A stretch of 64,000 nt of DNA from Solen grandis (lineage: Eukaryota; Mollusca; Bivalvia; Adapedonta; Solenidae). The stretch covers positions 38,498,766 through 38,562,765 of the forward strand of contig CM037785.1 of NCBI GenBank assembly GCA_021229015.1, read 5' to 3'. Made by a program: the position numbers and the translations under genes. The notes beneath the pieces were generated by a model. It saw only the letters and a program-made list of their open reading frames with translations. It did not search any database and was not told the origin of the DNA. The stretch's first letter is position 1. Every line of letters starts with the position of its first letter. Positions 44,800 to 57,755 of the stretch are shown here, piece after piece.

Positions 44800-45081
44800 T
44801 TAAAGAATAAATATTGCGGTTTTACTCATCCTCGAAAACAAAAGACACGTGACCTCGTTAAAGGGTATGACATTATCATCGGGGATAATGTCATACCCTA
44901 AACAATAGGCCATTGTCCTAATTAATGACGTCATAGCGTGCTTTAAGTTATCCAAGCTATCCAAGTCGAAAAGTCGTTTTCTCCCCATCTCATTGTCTAT
45001 TACTACTATTTTTCTAATTAATATGGATGAAATATGGAAATCACGACTCTGAAATTCATTACAAAACTCATTTAATGGCAA
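44800..45081 (-). CDS. hypothetical protein fragment
   Basis: A 93-residue minus-strand frame with LNEFCNEFQSRDF, RKIVVIDNEMGRKRLFDLDS and SLIRTMAYCLGYDIIPDDNV. I do not recognise it. The part GYDIIPDDNVIPF is encoded by a perfect DNA palindrome, which weakens the case that this part is real protein. It may be the same gene cluster as the BIR and PC4-like blocks. Confidence 0.3.
   Translation of the reverse strand: MPLNEFCNEFQSRDFHISSILIRKIVVIDNEMGRKRLFDLDSLDNLKHAMTSLIRTMAYCLGYDIIPDDNVIPFNEVTCLLFSRMSKTAIFIL
44863..44898. repeat. perfect 15 bp inverted repeat
   Basis: GGGTATGACATTATC and GATAATGTCATACCC are separated by six bases (ATCGGG). It could form a stable hairpin; it does not end in a T run on either side that would suggest a terminator. 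Confidence 0.9.
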
Positions 45082-45089
45082 ATTAAATT

Positions 45090-46655
45090 GCTGTTCGATG
45101 TCATTGTAGATTAAAAAAGTAACCGGGTCATGTTATTTTTTTTATCGAAACTGAAAGTATAACCATGATTTCAATGTCATTATGAAGCGAAACTGAAACC
45201 GGAATTGTCATTTTGACTGGGCACTACACTTGCTTCTTCATATGGCATACAACGTGAACTCCTTATATTTCCTGCACATAAGATTATATGTTTCTTTGAG
45301 TTTCGTTAACTAAGTGTAAGAGGACATTCGGAACGTAAGTTACATTTTGTTTTTATATGCCTAAATACATAAAAATACTGAAAGCACTCTTGACTTCTTT
45401 TAAAATTAATTTCTTTTAAAATTTATAACAGACGCATACTGCAACATAATTACATTGGATTATCAATGTTTAATTAATTATAATCGTTAAATCTCAATGC
45501 CCCCCCCCCCCCCCCTTATTAAATGCTTAGCACAAATTGCCAGTCAAGCAACACGAAAAATGTACAATAATCGATTCTAGTGACTAAAATTATCAACCTA
45601 CTAGACATTTATCGACTGTACGTATATCGTAACAAAAATAAAACGCGTATAAAATTGTTCGTTATTTACAAACGTACCGTTAATCTACCACATACCTTAT
45701 GTGAGAAATCAACAAGATGATAGCTCAGTCTGGTTAAAGTACCACCAGGCCCTTTTTTTAATGATTTTGACAAAACATAGTGTATTGTCAAGTCAATATA
45801 TAATATCCATATACCGTAATTTCCGAAAAGGGCTTACCTGACGAGAAATTTATCAAGAAATTTATCAAGAAACAAAACAAAAAACCAACAAAAAAACAAC
45901 ATTTTATTTTGTTTTCTTTTTTTTTCCAGTTTACTTCATTTAGCTACTCGAAATGTACTTATTTCACTAGCAGACATGTTATGAAAACGATTTTTCTGCA
46001 ATAAAATACCATTTCTCTGAAATTATTGGTTGTCAATGGGAATGAATGATTGCTAAATTTGAAGAAAAAAACAACATAAATATAAAAAACTGTTCAAAAT
46101 GTAATTCATTTTATATCATAATGTAAAGTTATTAAAACGTCAGTTTAAAAAAGATGTAGAATTAGACAGGCCCCTCTTCTAGAAAATCGGAAGGATTTCA
46201 GTGTTAAGGTGATGACGTGTAAACACGTAACCCTTCTGGTTCTCTACTCATAATGAGAGCCAGATTGAGTGTAAAAAATGTTATTTTGGTTCCCGACTTT
46301 CTATTATAGTACCAATAGTAGTAATGGACTGTTTTTTAGAACCAACCAAAATATTCGAAAAGAAGAATACCTCATTTGTGAAAAAAAAGAAATCCATTTT
46401 TTTTCAAATTTATAATCCTATTTTCTTTTTTCTGACCTATTTTTTAATTAAACGTCTATCAAATTAAAATGAAACAAAAACATGCTATTTAGTAGAAATT
46501 ATTTCGTTTGTACAAACATTTGTACAAACATAGAATGCATTATCATTATAAGGTTACTTTTTATTTAGCTTCGTGGTTATGATAGACAAAAGTTCGAGGT
46601 TATTCCTATCGCGATCCCCTCAATCATATATACAGTTCATAACTTCATCAATGTT
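45090..46655. other. AT-rich non-coding region
   Basis: Contains a poly-C run (45500-45516) and AT-rich spacer. No gene or known repeat recognised. Confidence 0.5.
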
Positions 46656-46660
46656 TGCAA

Positions 46661-47896
46661 CATCCCAACCAACATTCTATATCGGCCCGACATTGGCCCG
46701 ATGTCGCTGTCTACGTTTGAAATATCGGCTGCAAAGAGGGTGGCTGTCGGGCCGAGATCGGGTTTAATATCGGCCCGATATCATGATGATGTCGGCCCGA
46801 CGTCGGCTCTATATCGGTCGAATGTCGTTTTCTATATCGGCTGCAAAGAGGGCCGCTGTCGCCGCTGTCGGGCCGACGTCGGGTTTATATATCGGCCCGA
46901 TATGATGATGATGTCGGCCCGATGTCGACTTGTATCTGCCGAATGTCGTTTCAAATATCGGTTGCAAAGAGGGCCGCTATCAGGCCGACGTCTGGTTTAT
47001 ATATCGGCCGTATATCATCCTGACATCAGTCCGATGTCGACTGTGTATCGGCCGAATGTCGTTTGTTATTCACTTAAAATGCATCATTTCATTTTCTTCA
47101 CGCAGGAAATGAAAATGCGATCAATATGTTACAAATAAATTTAAAAATACAATACTTATTGCAAATACTCTTATTAAGAGTGGATTACATTTCTATCGTG
47201 CAAAAATCAAGTATCTGCTTCACAAAAAGTTTTAGATTTCAATGATAATTCGCGAAATTATGTTACATTAATTGGGCGCAATGATTTAATGGTTTCCATT
47301 AAAAACAAAACTTAATTGTGACAACTAAATATGAATGTATAAAATAACAAACACATCTTACTATCAATTAACTGTAAAGTAAAAGATTTACAAATAAGTT
47401 AATAACAGCATAATTCGTCTGCAATGTTTTATATTCAAGTAGGCGGCATTTTGTGTCGGAAATGAGGACAAGTTTAATAATCGGGCCTTACTCTGTGGCC
47501 GGATTTTCTAGAAAAATAAGACACATTTTAAACGTTGAAACCTTAAATAAACTTTTATCAATGTACAGTGATGAAAATGTTAAAATAATATTTTATTTTA
47601 TTTTACTATATTGAACTTGAAAAATGTGTAAATATAAAGAAATTTAAAAAATCTCAGATCGGTCTGATGTAGTAAATTCGATATATGTTGAAGCTTTTTT
47701 GCCTCTTGTGTATGTTAGAATGATCAAATGACAAATAAATTCGACAATTACTTTTTAAGAAACATTTTACGAGACATTTACATGTTCTGTCCTATATCAT
47801 TCCGAATATGGCCCAACGTAGGCCCGATATCGTCCCGAGATCGAAAAACTAGCCGATATACCGATATCGGGCCGACGTAGTCATGTTAGCTGGGAT
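46661..47896. mobile_element. non-autonomous element with ATCCCARC..AACAT ends
   Basis: CATCCCAACCAACAT (46661-46675) and ATGTTAGCTGGGAT (47883-47896) are imperfect inverted ends, each followed inward by ATATCGGCCCGA-type sequence. Three tandem units of 113-121 bp (46723-46836, 46837-46957, 46958-47070) repeat GCAAAGAGGGYSGCTGTC, GGGCCGACGTCGGGTTTATA and CGGCCCGATGTCG. The rest of the interior is AT-rich. Long open frames through the tandem units (46701-47138) come from the repeat. No transposase seen. Confidence 0.65.
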
Positions 47897-47899
47897 ATA

Positions 47900-48980
47900 C
47901 CATTTACAACGCTTTTCTTTTTTTATCGTTCTTTTTTATAAACTTTTTTTCTTTCATTAATTCGATGTCTTTGTTTGGTAACTTAATTTTCCTTGAATAC
48001 ATAATACAGATGCCAAGGTTTTAAGTGGTTTACTTAGTACTTCTCCTGGTCTCGGCCCTTGCTCTAGTTTCGTGACCATTTAAGATTCGAAAGATTCGAC
48101 TTCCGCATTCTCGGTAAATACGGAAATACGAGATAAGTTTTGTTGTCTGTTTTGAAAAACAATTTTAACGCAAATATTTGTGATACATAAACAATTATGC
48201 AGGTTAAGAAGGAAAACTGAATGAATATCAAATTATAGGTTTTTCTTTTGTTTATTTTTCAATGATTCTGACATTATTTTTTGTTTTAAATGAACTTTTA
48301 TCTGCCCGTCCGGTCTTAAAATAGTGACCATTTTGTTTTGCGTGTTAAGTAGAAAAGCCGAGGTAAGGTCAAGGATTTCGAATTGTCGAAAAACTATAGA
48401 ACATGCAAAAATAGCATTATACGTAGACTTTAAACGTCAGTTATAAATACTGAATGATATTTTCATTGACATTTTCAATTTTGTTCACGTTCTTTGAGTT
48501 TGTTTTTGATTTCATTCAATAATTCAAAATGATTAAGCGTTAAAATCCAAATGCGCATGCGCGAAGATTTACTTAAAGGGTCACAAAATTAGGACAAACC
48601 ATGCTGAACGCCTAATATGTCTATCCCTGATGTTTTAAAATGACCTACTTTGTTCATTATTATCATATTTTAAAGTATGAATTCTTTGACCAATTTGACA
48701 TCATAGAGAAACTAGAACACCACACAAATACAATACACCAACTCCTTGTTTTATACTTCCGTTGATGGGTACACCCAGTATGGTATTTTTCTTAAAGACA
48801 CGGTCGTCAGACTTGACCATTCATATTCGAAAGACGTATGACCAAACCAGCAACATTTGCATGAGTAAATAACTAAGAGAGATGTTAAGCATGGTTTCAC
48901 ACAAAGTCATGTACAAATATCGAAATATGAAAAATGAAATAAATGATAATATATATTTTTTTTCAATTTGATTCAGGATT
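47900..48980. other. AT-rich spacer
   Basis: No gene or repeat recognised between the preceding element and the signal-peptide exon at 48988. Confidence 0.5.
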
Positions 48981-48987
48981 TTGTGAA

Positions 48988-49069
48988 ATGGAAGAAGGCA
49001 TGCTATTGAGAACTGCGGTCGTGCTTTTCGGTATAGCAACCATCTTATCTCTTAAAATTACACCAACAG
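48988..49069 (+). CDS. first coding exon of a secreted protein
   Basis: ATG at 48988 follows a possible acceptor (TTGATTCAG at 48967-48975), so a 5' UTR exon may precede. The exon encodes MEEGMLLRTAVVLFGIATIL and SLKITPT, a plausible signal peptide, and ends in phase 1 at a good donor, ACAG|GTGAGT. No downstream exon was found within the window with confidence. Confidence 0.45.
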
Positions 49070-49719
49070 GTGAGTCAACGTTAATGTAACTCGATTTCTT
49101 TTTTGGCTGTTCAAAAAGTTTGGTGCGTAAAATAGTTCTAATTGGAAAATCCAATCCATTTAACACATTTAATTTCACTTTTTGATTTATAATTTTACAA
49201 CTTTAAACAACAATAAATTATCTTATAAGCTAAAAGTATTATCAGTCAGTAAAATATTGATTCATGTCGGTCATTGAATGTATTAAATGGTAAGTTGGCA
49301 TGCCGTTCAATGATAGTCAGCTAAGTTTCATTAAGGCCGAGTATTTTAATGAAAATACCGATATCAATAAAAGATCTCTTGCGAACTGAAATTGAGCATG
49401 CGCGAGAATCATGGCTTGAGTAGGTTTAAGTGCTTAAAGTGACTCACTTCTTCATCTGTGGCTATAACCTTTATCTCACCTTCCGGCAAAATTTGTTAAG
49501 TAATGACACTCAATGTTGTGTCATTTAAGTAAACAACAGAAGAATATTAAGGGAATTCCCGATACTTTGGTGAAATGGTCTATTGTGACATAATTCTCTG
49601 ATAATGTTACTCCCTAGTCTATCATCTTTTTATATTAGTATTGAATTGGTGAGAACTTCAAATAGAAATGCTAAACCCTTTTAAAACTTATTTACGTCAG
49701 GATGTTGTTTTAGGTAGAG

Positions 49720-50390
49720 CCACGAGGCGAGCTAATGGAGTCACTCCCTGTACATTTTATTTTTATAATTTTTATTTTAAAAAGACAAAAAAAAAACCCT
49801 TAAAAGTCTTCCTTTTTTAATCCAGAGGTAAGAATTTTAATTTCATTTGGCACATATGGTCACCTCGAGGCCCTTATTGCTAAAATAAAGTTGATCCTTT
49901 ACCCTTAGGCGTTGGCTAGTTTCTAGTTTCTATATAAACTAGAACTCTACATACAAAAAAAATCATTTTTTTTATTCTATGGAACCAACAGTCAGAATGT
50001 CCCTCTTATAGCCTTCTTCAATAATTACTAAAATAAAGTTGAAAAAATGTGACTTTTATTGGGATCGTCTAATTCATTATATAGAAAAATAAAAAAATAT
50101 TCTTCTATGATGCCATTGGTTATAATTTATTTCCACTGGGAACCTATGGCCATCCTTAAAGCCCTCTATCATGATTGCTGAAATAAAATTGATCCTTTGA
50201 AAAAAGGCACAAGGGAGTAATGTTGGCTAATTTCCTTGCTCTATAAAAATATGCTCAATATAGAACTTTTCAAACTTATTCTTCTGTTAAACCAATGGTC
50301 AGAATTTGATTCCATTTGGCACAAATTGACACCTGAATTGTTTTAATTAGGCTGTTGGTACTCTGGTAAACGTTTTAAGGCCACCCACCA
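49720..50390. repeat. degenerate tandem repeat, four units
   Basis: Units of roughly 150-170 bp share ATTCTATGGAACCAACAGTCAG, GCCCTTATTGCTAAAATAAAGTTG and GGCACATATGG-type words. The following 50.4-52.4 kb is AT-rich spacer; 51170-51260 and 51390-51500 resemble each other (CACCTCTGTCATATAT word) and may be another short duplication. No gene is visible. Confidence 0.55.
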
Positions 50391-52387
50391 TAATCCCCTT
50401 GTTTAAGTTTATCCCAGGTAGTCACCTAATAGATTATATTGGGCTTTTGATAATGTAGATTGGTGGCTATGTTTAGACTATTTCAATCCGAAATGAGACG
50501 TAAACGAGCACTTCCCAAACACCTAATCTACATTTTGGTATAAAATTCCACACAATGTTTCATGAGTTGTAAACATAAACTTAAGATTTTGAACTAGTCA
50601 CCGATTGGTCAATATAATTTAGCGAATTATACCGAGGACTGCCGAACCCCTCTGGAAACGGTCTGTTGGATAGAGTCTATTAAGACAATTCTACAGACAA
50701 AAGGAGACCGAAACGGGCATTAGCGAGCGAGCGTAGGCTTCTATTGTCTGGAGGAATGTCTTAATAGATTCTATCCGACTTAGAAAGTCACTTAGATTTT
50801 GCCAAATATATCGATCTATTAAATAAATAATTTTGAAAATGTGATCTATTTATACAGAATAGAAAATCACAAATAAATTTGTATTGATGAGCCAAAAATT
50901 TAGGGTGACTTCTATATCCGTTATGACGATGATGTTGTCCAAAATTCTTGGTGTTTTGGTTGAGGATTTTTCTAAAGGCTATTAAACTTTGGAGGTTATT
51001 TCTTGTGTGGCCTCTTCGTAGTAATGAGAGTCAAGATAATGCTTTTAATCTAGCTCCTTGTTAGCATGTGTATTTGTTTAGTTAAACGTAGTTGGAATGA
51101 TCGATAATATTGTCTATTTTTTAAGATTCTAAGGTTTTAGTTAAAGCGATTTTGTGGGGCAAGTAGTCCTGAACATCCTATCAGTACTTCTTTGTGACTT
51201 TTAGCTAGATGTTCCCATCTCACAAGATGTAACGATGTTTCTTTTAACCATAATAAATGCACCTCTGTCATATATTTAGACTTAAAATGGTATGGATAGA
51301 TCTCAGTGCTTTTAAATGAACATTTTTGTTGGGCTTTTGTTGGAGTTTCGTTTTTCAGCCAATGTGCTATGCCTACATGTATTTGTATAATTCAGGGATG
51401 CCTGGAGTTCTGTTTTCGTTTATTGTCTTTATGTTTTCCATTTCACAAAATGTTACAATGTCTTTATTGGCCATATTTAATACCCTCTCTTAATGGACCT
51501 CTGTCATATATGATTTTACTTCCTTTCAGACAATTCTCTTTACCTTCTTATGTAAGTCAGTGTTGCGTTTAGTTCTGTTTTTATCTATGGTCTTTCTAGT
51601 CTCTAAAGTGGGTTTACCTTCATTTTTTTCTGAGTTTTGTACAATTTGGTATTTTCATTGAAAAAATTCAGATGTCATTTGTCCCCTCATTAGACTGGTG
51701 TTTTTCTAGTTCGTATTGTTCGACTTTTTATCTTGAATAGTGTTAAGGAGGTACTTGATGAAAATGAGTCTATAAAAGTGGGTCAAGTAATTTGTTGTCT
51801 CTTATGCAGACGTAAGAAAAGTGAGACACATAAAATCAATTCTGTCACATTTGTAATACATGTATATTAGATCTAAGTAGTAACACGTACAGCACAAAGT
51901 TCTATGCTGTAATGGTTCCGCTACGTCTTGGACCACATAACATCTACCAAGATAACCAAGGTACTCTAATGAAACATTAGGAAACCTTGGTTTTCTCCGT
52001 GAAAGGTCATGAGGTCCGAAATGAAGAAGAACCACTACAGGGACTTTACCTTAACTGCTATTGTCATATCAAAGCACTTTCATAAGACTTTGTAAGTATC
52101 TATTCCTAGAGATCACATGTACTTGTTTAGTGGTTCTGTGTAGTGAGCTTCATACATATAATATGTGTAGCTACATTTTATTCATTTATTTATGAGTAAG
52201 ATTTGTTGTCAGTATTCCTAATTTAGGAAACTTACTTTGTGCTATTTGTGTGAACCTTATATGTCAAAGAAAAAAATCTATTTTGCGAGTGGTAAAATAG
52301 GAAATATAAAGGCGTATTAAATATAAATCGATAAATTTGAATTTTCAAAGCTTCTGTTTGGCCACAAATTTAAGATGACTTCTTCTT

Positions 52388-52748
52388 TTTTTTTTTTTTG
52401 AGGCCCCATATGGGTATCCCCATTTATTTTCCCCGTAATAGGTCAACAGAGGGAACCATCCTCAGTTGACCGTACAATGCAACATTAAGTTTAATCATTA
52501 TAAAAGAATTTTACAGAGAAACAAATAAACTTTATATTTTACTTTGTATTAAATTCAACTATATAGGCACTTTATTTTTTTTATGGATTGAAAGATACAA
52601 ACAATACAAATAATAATGAAAAAGAAAGAAAAAAAAAACTAAGTTAAAGTAAATTGTTCTTCACATGTGATTAACATTAAAATGCTTCAGAATTCACATT
52701 CAGTAAAAATACTAATCCTTATCTTGATTTTAAAATCCTTATCTTGTT

Positions 52749-52804
<56 letters not shown>

Positions 52805-54746
52805 TCTTCAATTATCAACTATACCTTTTACAAGTTTCCAATTTGATTTTTCAGTTTCAGTGATATTTGATATTTTCTAAATTCCCTAATCTAATTTTAC
52901 TATCTCCCTGAATCCTCCAATTGTTGGTAATATACCTTTTTAATTCAAGAAATAAAATTTCAAGTTTAATTTTAATGTAATCAAGATTAGGTTTTATTTT
53001 ACAACAAGACCAAAACAAATGGGATAAACTTTCAACATGTTCTTCACAAAAGGTACATAAACTAGTGTGAACAATCTTCATTTTGAATAATAAGGGATTT
53101 GTTGTTAATATTCAGTGTACTATTCTTGTTTGAAGCCATTGAATGTAAGCATTTCTAGTACATGTATATTTAAATACGTCACCATAAATGTTTTCCCAAT
53201 TTAAATTGATATGTACATATAATGATATCCATTATTTTTGACTAGTTGGAACTTCTTTATTTTTAATTAATGTATTATATATGATTTTGTTTGCATTCGT
53301 ATTATTTTTCATATTCTTTAAAGCCAAAAGTTATTTCATCATATGTTAAAGGCCCTTTTTAATTCTAATGATTGTTCATCACTCAATTTTGATATTTCAA
53401 TATTATACAGTTCATCATCTAGACCAACATAATCATGTGTTTCTTGTGCGCTATATAAAATTTTGTAGTAAATACTGGTTGCTTGTAAAATTTCGTTTTG
53501 GTCAAATATGAAAGAGCCATCATTTATTTCTAAAAAAAAGGGATATTTTAGCTTAGAATAAATTGTTTTTCTAGAGAACAAAAGTACTTAGTGCTTTTTT
53601 CTCCATTTTCTATCCACTGCGATTTTGACCTAATAATGTGTCCTCTAACTTTATTGTTTTTTATTTCATGAAGTTTATTTTGTAATAGTACTAATCTGTC
53701 TTTATTTCCTTCATTTAAACATGTCTCAATTTTTGATATCTCATTTATTAACTTTTCTTCATCTTTTTTATTCTCATTGGATTTAATTCTTGAATATGAT
53801 ATGGTTTTGCTACGAATTTCCATTAATAGTATCTCTAAAACAATTCGTCATTTATTACAAATTGAATGCTAGATTTATCTATTTCAAAACATTATTCATA
53901 TCATAAATGGTATACAATATTGTTGAATGATTTCGTCAATTTTCTTATTAATACAATTAAGATCTCCAATGTCATTTAGTAAAGAGTTATTGAATTTCCA
54001 TAAACCTCTACCATGTTTAATATTTGAAAATCAAAGCTCCAGATCAATAATTGAGTCCACTGGTCTGATTTGTATGACATATCAATATCACAATTTCTAA
54101 CAAAGTTAAGGATGTTTGTATTAAGAAAAAAACTCCAGACGACCGTGTTGTAAGGGAGTTAACCTCCTCCAACTATATTTTTGTTTACCACCATGTAATT
54201 CTCTAAATGGGTCCACTAAATGCTTTTCATCAATAAAGGATAATAATCATTTTTTTTGCATTGGCATTGTGGTTTATATATTTATAATTTCTATAATCAA
54301 TAGATGGATTCAAAACTAAGTTAAAATCTCCACATAAAATACATGTAGTATTTGATTCTAATAAATCAACCAAACAATTTTGTAAAAAAGTCTGATTTAT
54401 CAATATTCGGTGCATAAATATTTCTAAGAATAAATTTTGTGCTATTAAATCCAAGTTCAAGAATAAGAAAACTTCCATAATTGTCTTTTCTAATGTTTAA
54501 CACTTCCACATCAAGATCCCTTTTAGATAAAATGACAACTCCTTTAGAATAAGACTTTCCGTGACTATAAAAACATTTTCCATCCCATTCTGTATATATA
54601 AATTTCTCCATATCTTCAACAAAATGTGTTTCTTATAAACACACAACTTCAGTTTTCTTTTCTTTGATGAGATTAAAAACATCAATTCTCTTTGATATGT
54701 TCCGTAAACCTCTACAATTATATGATAATATTTTTAAGTTATCCAT
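52388..54746 (-). pseudogene. L1/Tx1-type LINE ORF2, RT core deleted
   Basis: ORF2 starts on the minus strand at 54746 (MDNLKILSYNCRGLR) with an APE-type endonuclease: YNCRGL, a stop just before ETHF, SKGVVILSKRDL, then CILCGDFNLVLNPSIDYRNY. It goes on through the linker (RSKSQWIENGEKSTKYFCSL, 53548-53823; DDELYNIEISKLSDEQ, 53339-53581). Directly after the LTYDEI segment near 53330 the reverse-transcriptase catalytic region is missing, and the trace resumes at the C-terminal cysteine-rich CTFCEEHVESLSHLFWSC (52857-53081). A T run at 52388-52402 is the probable poly-A tail. Several frameshifts and stops show it is dead. Confidence 0.8.
52754..52801. repeat. (TA)n microsatellite
   Basis: About 23 uninterrupted TA copies inside the 3' part of the LINE. 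Confidence 0.95.
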
Positions 54747-55172
54747 AATAATAAAAAGTGTTTTTCAATGTATAACTATTTATCCTAAAAGATATAGTAT
54801 TTTTAAGATCTTTTTTAATATGAAAATCATATAAAAACAATGGCATGAATCAAATTGACAGTTCTTCATATATGTAATCAATTAAAACATGTGAATAAAC
54901 ATATATATGCATGAAAAAGACATCAGTTTATAAAGGATAAGTTTTACAAAAGGTTTGAAATATTCTAAATACTGTATATTGTACTTGGTACCTCTCTTAC
55001 TGCAGTGAATAAACAGTTATTGTATATCCATCAGTGTATCAAGTTACATTCATATATTTATTTCCCCGCTCTCCTCTCTCCCACATATAGTTATGCACAC
55101 CGGTACCTGTATACCAGTCATACACTCAAATATATATATATACCACAATACTGACGTATGTACAACAAACAT

Positions 55173-55175
55173 AAT

Positions 55176-55208
<33 letters not shown>
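55173..55208. repeat. GA microsatellite
   Basis: AGAGAGAG run of some 17 copies with one interruption, in the spacer between ORF1 and ORF2 of the LINE. Confidence 0.95.
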
Positions 55209-55210
<2 letters not shown>

Positions 55211-55265
55211 ATGGTATATACATATATGTCTGAAACATCAATACATGCTCTGATAAACGGATACA

Positions 55266-55960
55266 TTATGCTCTGCGTTGGACTCTTTGTCGATGCGCTG
55301 CAATCACCTCCTGAAAATTGTCAAAAATGTCAAACTTCTCTCGCTCACCCCTTACCGTCTGTCCATATATCAAACCATTAAAACCCATGCACTGGATATC
55401 TCGTCATGTTGCATCAGCCTGTTAATGAGTCCCGTGTTCAGTTTTGTCACATCATCACTGATCTTGGGATCATCACTTCTCATCTCTTTCCTTTTCCTCA
55501 TGATATTTGCTTTCGCATCATTGTTAATAGTTTTTATCAACACCGGTCGAACTCCTCCCCGTTTTGTTGGTATGCGATGCATGGCCACAATATCTGCTGG
55601 TTCCACTCTAATGTCATGCTTCGTTCCACTCTAATGTCATGCTTCGTTCCACTCTAATGTCATGCTTCTTGAATATATTCATCACTTTCTCCCCAACTCC
55701 TCTCTTCCCTCATGTTGACTCTCTTGGATGTTTGCAATTCTCACACTATTTTTTTTTAATACTTTTGTTTTTTCTCTGACTCTCTCTTCTTTTTTTTTAA
55801 TTTTTTTCTTATTCTTATATTTCACATTATCATTTGGTCACAGCTTTCATTGCTAACATCTGAAGGAGTTCTTTTATCTTTTTTGATGGTGGTTGACTTG
55901 TTATTTTTCGTTTTGGTTGTTGAACTTGACCTTTCGTTTGACTTTGACCCCTTCCTGTCA
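55266..55960 (-). pseudogene. LINE ORF1 remnant
   Basis: Minus-strand blocks belong to an L1/Tx1-like ORF1 (nucleic-acid chaperone). Near 55850-55955 is a basic N-terminal region (KRKITSQPPSKKIKELLQ in one frame). The RRM-like core is 55370-55606: IVAMHRIPTKRGGVRPVLIK, then NNDAKANIMRKRKEM. A one-base shift then leads to NGLIYGQTVRGEREKFDIFD and the stop at 55266. It lies about 520 bases upstream of ORF2 in the same orientation. A 23 bp unit (TTCCACTCTAATGTCATGCT) repeated three times at 55601-55668 disrupts it. Confidence 0.65.
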
Positions 55961-56127
55961 TGCTGATTGCACTCTTTCTTGACTTAAATTGAAGTAGTAA
56001 ACAGTTATGTGTACAGGTTTCACCTTAGTTTGGATAGTTACAGTAGCAGTAATTAGTCCACTATTGACACAATTTCTCTACAGCCTATTGCACACAATTG
56101 TCAACACAATAGTCTAATCAAGACAAC

Positions 56128-56227
56128 NNNNNNNNNNNNNNNNNNNNNNNNNNNNNNNNNNNNNNNNNNNNNNNNNNNNNNNNNNNNNNNNNNNNNNNNN
56201 NNNNNNNNNNNNNNNNNNNNNNNNNNN
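56128..56227. other. assembly gap (100 N)
   Basis: Exactly 100 N at the entry into the satellite region. Confidence 0.98.
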
Positions 56228-57712
56228 ATATTGCCCTTACCTTTGCAAATTTCATTTTAACGTTTTAATGTGAGGTTTTTCAAACATAACAAATACATAA
56301 CTTGTGAAAATATCATGAGAATGAACCTAAAATAAATCAGGAGCGACCAAAAAACATCTTTTCGAAATTTTAATTTTCTAAAATTTAGTGAAGTTTACCG
56401 TTCTAGAGGACAAACCATGCAATTATTAAATTCGCTTTCCCCATATATTTTGTGCGTATATGGTCTTGCAAATCATTGCAGCAAACAGAATTCTTCTATC
56501 TGATGTCTAAACAAAAATCGGATAGGTTTTCGTACACAACCCTCACTGCACATTTTTTTTGCGAGGTTTCTAACTTTCAACTTCCGTTGCTAGCTCAAAA
56601 GTTCAGCCACTCATACCTAGAATCTATCATATTTTATTAGCTATCACAAGAAACTAATGCAATAAATCGCATTTGGATCAGGCTTTAACTTTTTTGAGTG
56701 TATAAGTAAAGATTGATTTCAAGCTAATCGCCCCCCTACGGGCAAAATGAAACAAAATTGAGTAAAATTTTTTACATTAGTACCAAGCAATGCAGCAAAT
56801 AGTTCAATCCAAGTACCAAGTCGAACTGTCGAACATTCTAGTTCTTATATATCACAATTGAAAGCATAAAACCTGATTTAAACAATTCTGCCAAAAAAGG
56901 AACAACAAACTTGGACTGACGTAATATGACCAAACAATCCGATCTTCAAAAACTAAACATCACTGGAAGAGCACTAAAGAACTAAAACTTTTGTTCAATA
57001 CTCTCAATGAAATCTTATTTATTTTGAGCTATTTGGGGCCCCGAATAAAAACACAATAATCGAATATACCTTGACCTTTTCAATTAATTTTTATAAATAT
57101 CCCTTCAAACATAACATACAGTTACATTGTGAAAAATATCATGAAGAATTAACAAAAAATAAAGTCAAAGCGATAAAAAACATGTATTTTGAAACTTTAA
57201 CTTTCTAAAATTTAGTGAAGTTTGACCATTTGCAGAGGAAAACCATACCATTTCTTAAATTCGCCACCCGAAACCCATAATTTTGTGCGTATATTGTCTT
57301 GCAAATCATTTGCCATGCAAACAGAATTCGTCTATCTGATCTCTAAGAAAAATGGATAGGTTTTTCGTAGAACCTACCCTCCTTTGCCACATTTTTTCGG
57401 AGGTTCGAACATTCAACCTTTCAGTAGCTCAAATACTTTCAGCGACACGTACCTCGAAACCTATCATATTGTATTGGCTATCAACAAGGAAACAGAATGC
57501 AAAAATCCGCATTTGAATCGGACCTCAAATAAGTGAGTTATTAGCCATTAATAAATTTCATGCAAACGCCCCCTGGCGGGAAAAGTAAGACATAAATGAA
57601 AATTTTCTCAACGTTAGGATCAAGTTTCAAATAGGTGGTAATAACTGATTAAAATTTCATACATGTGACTTTTTTCTATCATGGTGCTATGCCGTTCACA
57701 AAATAAGGTTAG

Positions 57713-57755
<43 letters not shown>

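Noticed and set aside
46701..47138. 145-residue frame in the 46.7 kb region
   Set aside because: It is produced by three tandem units whose period keeps the frame partly open; no protein features.
51306..51572. 88-residue plus-strand frame
   Set aside because: Hydrophobic and cysteine-rich by composition of T-rich DNA; it overlaps a short internal duplication and has no start context or motif.
55278..55634. 118-residue plus-strand frame
   Set aside because: It is antisense to the LINE ORF1 remnant, whose own motifs are on the minus strand.
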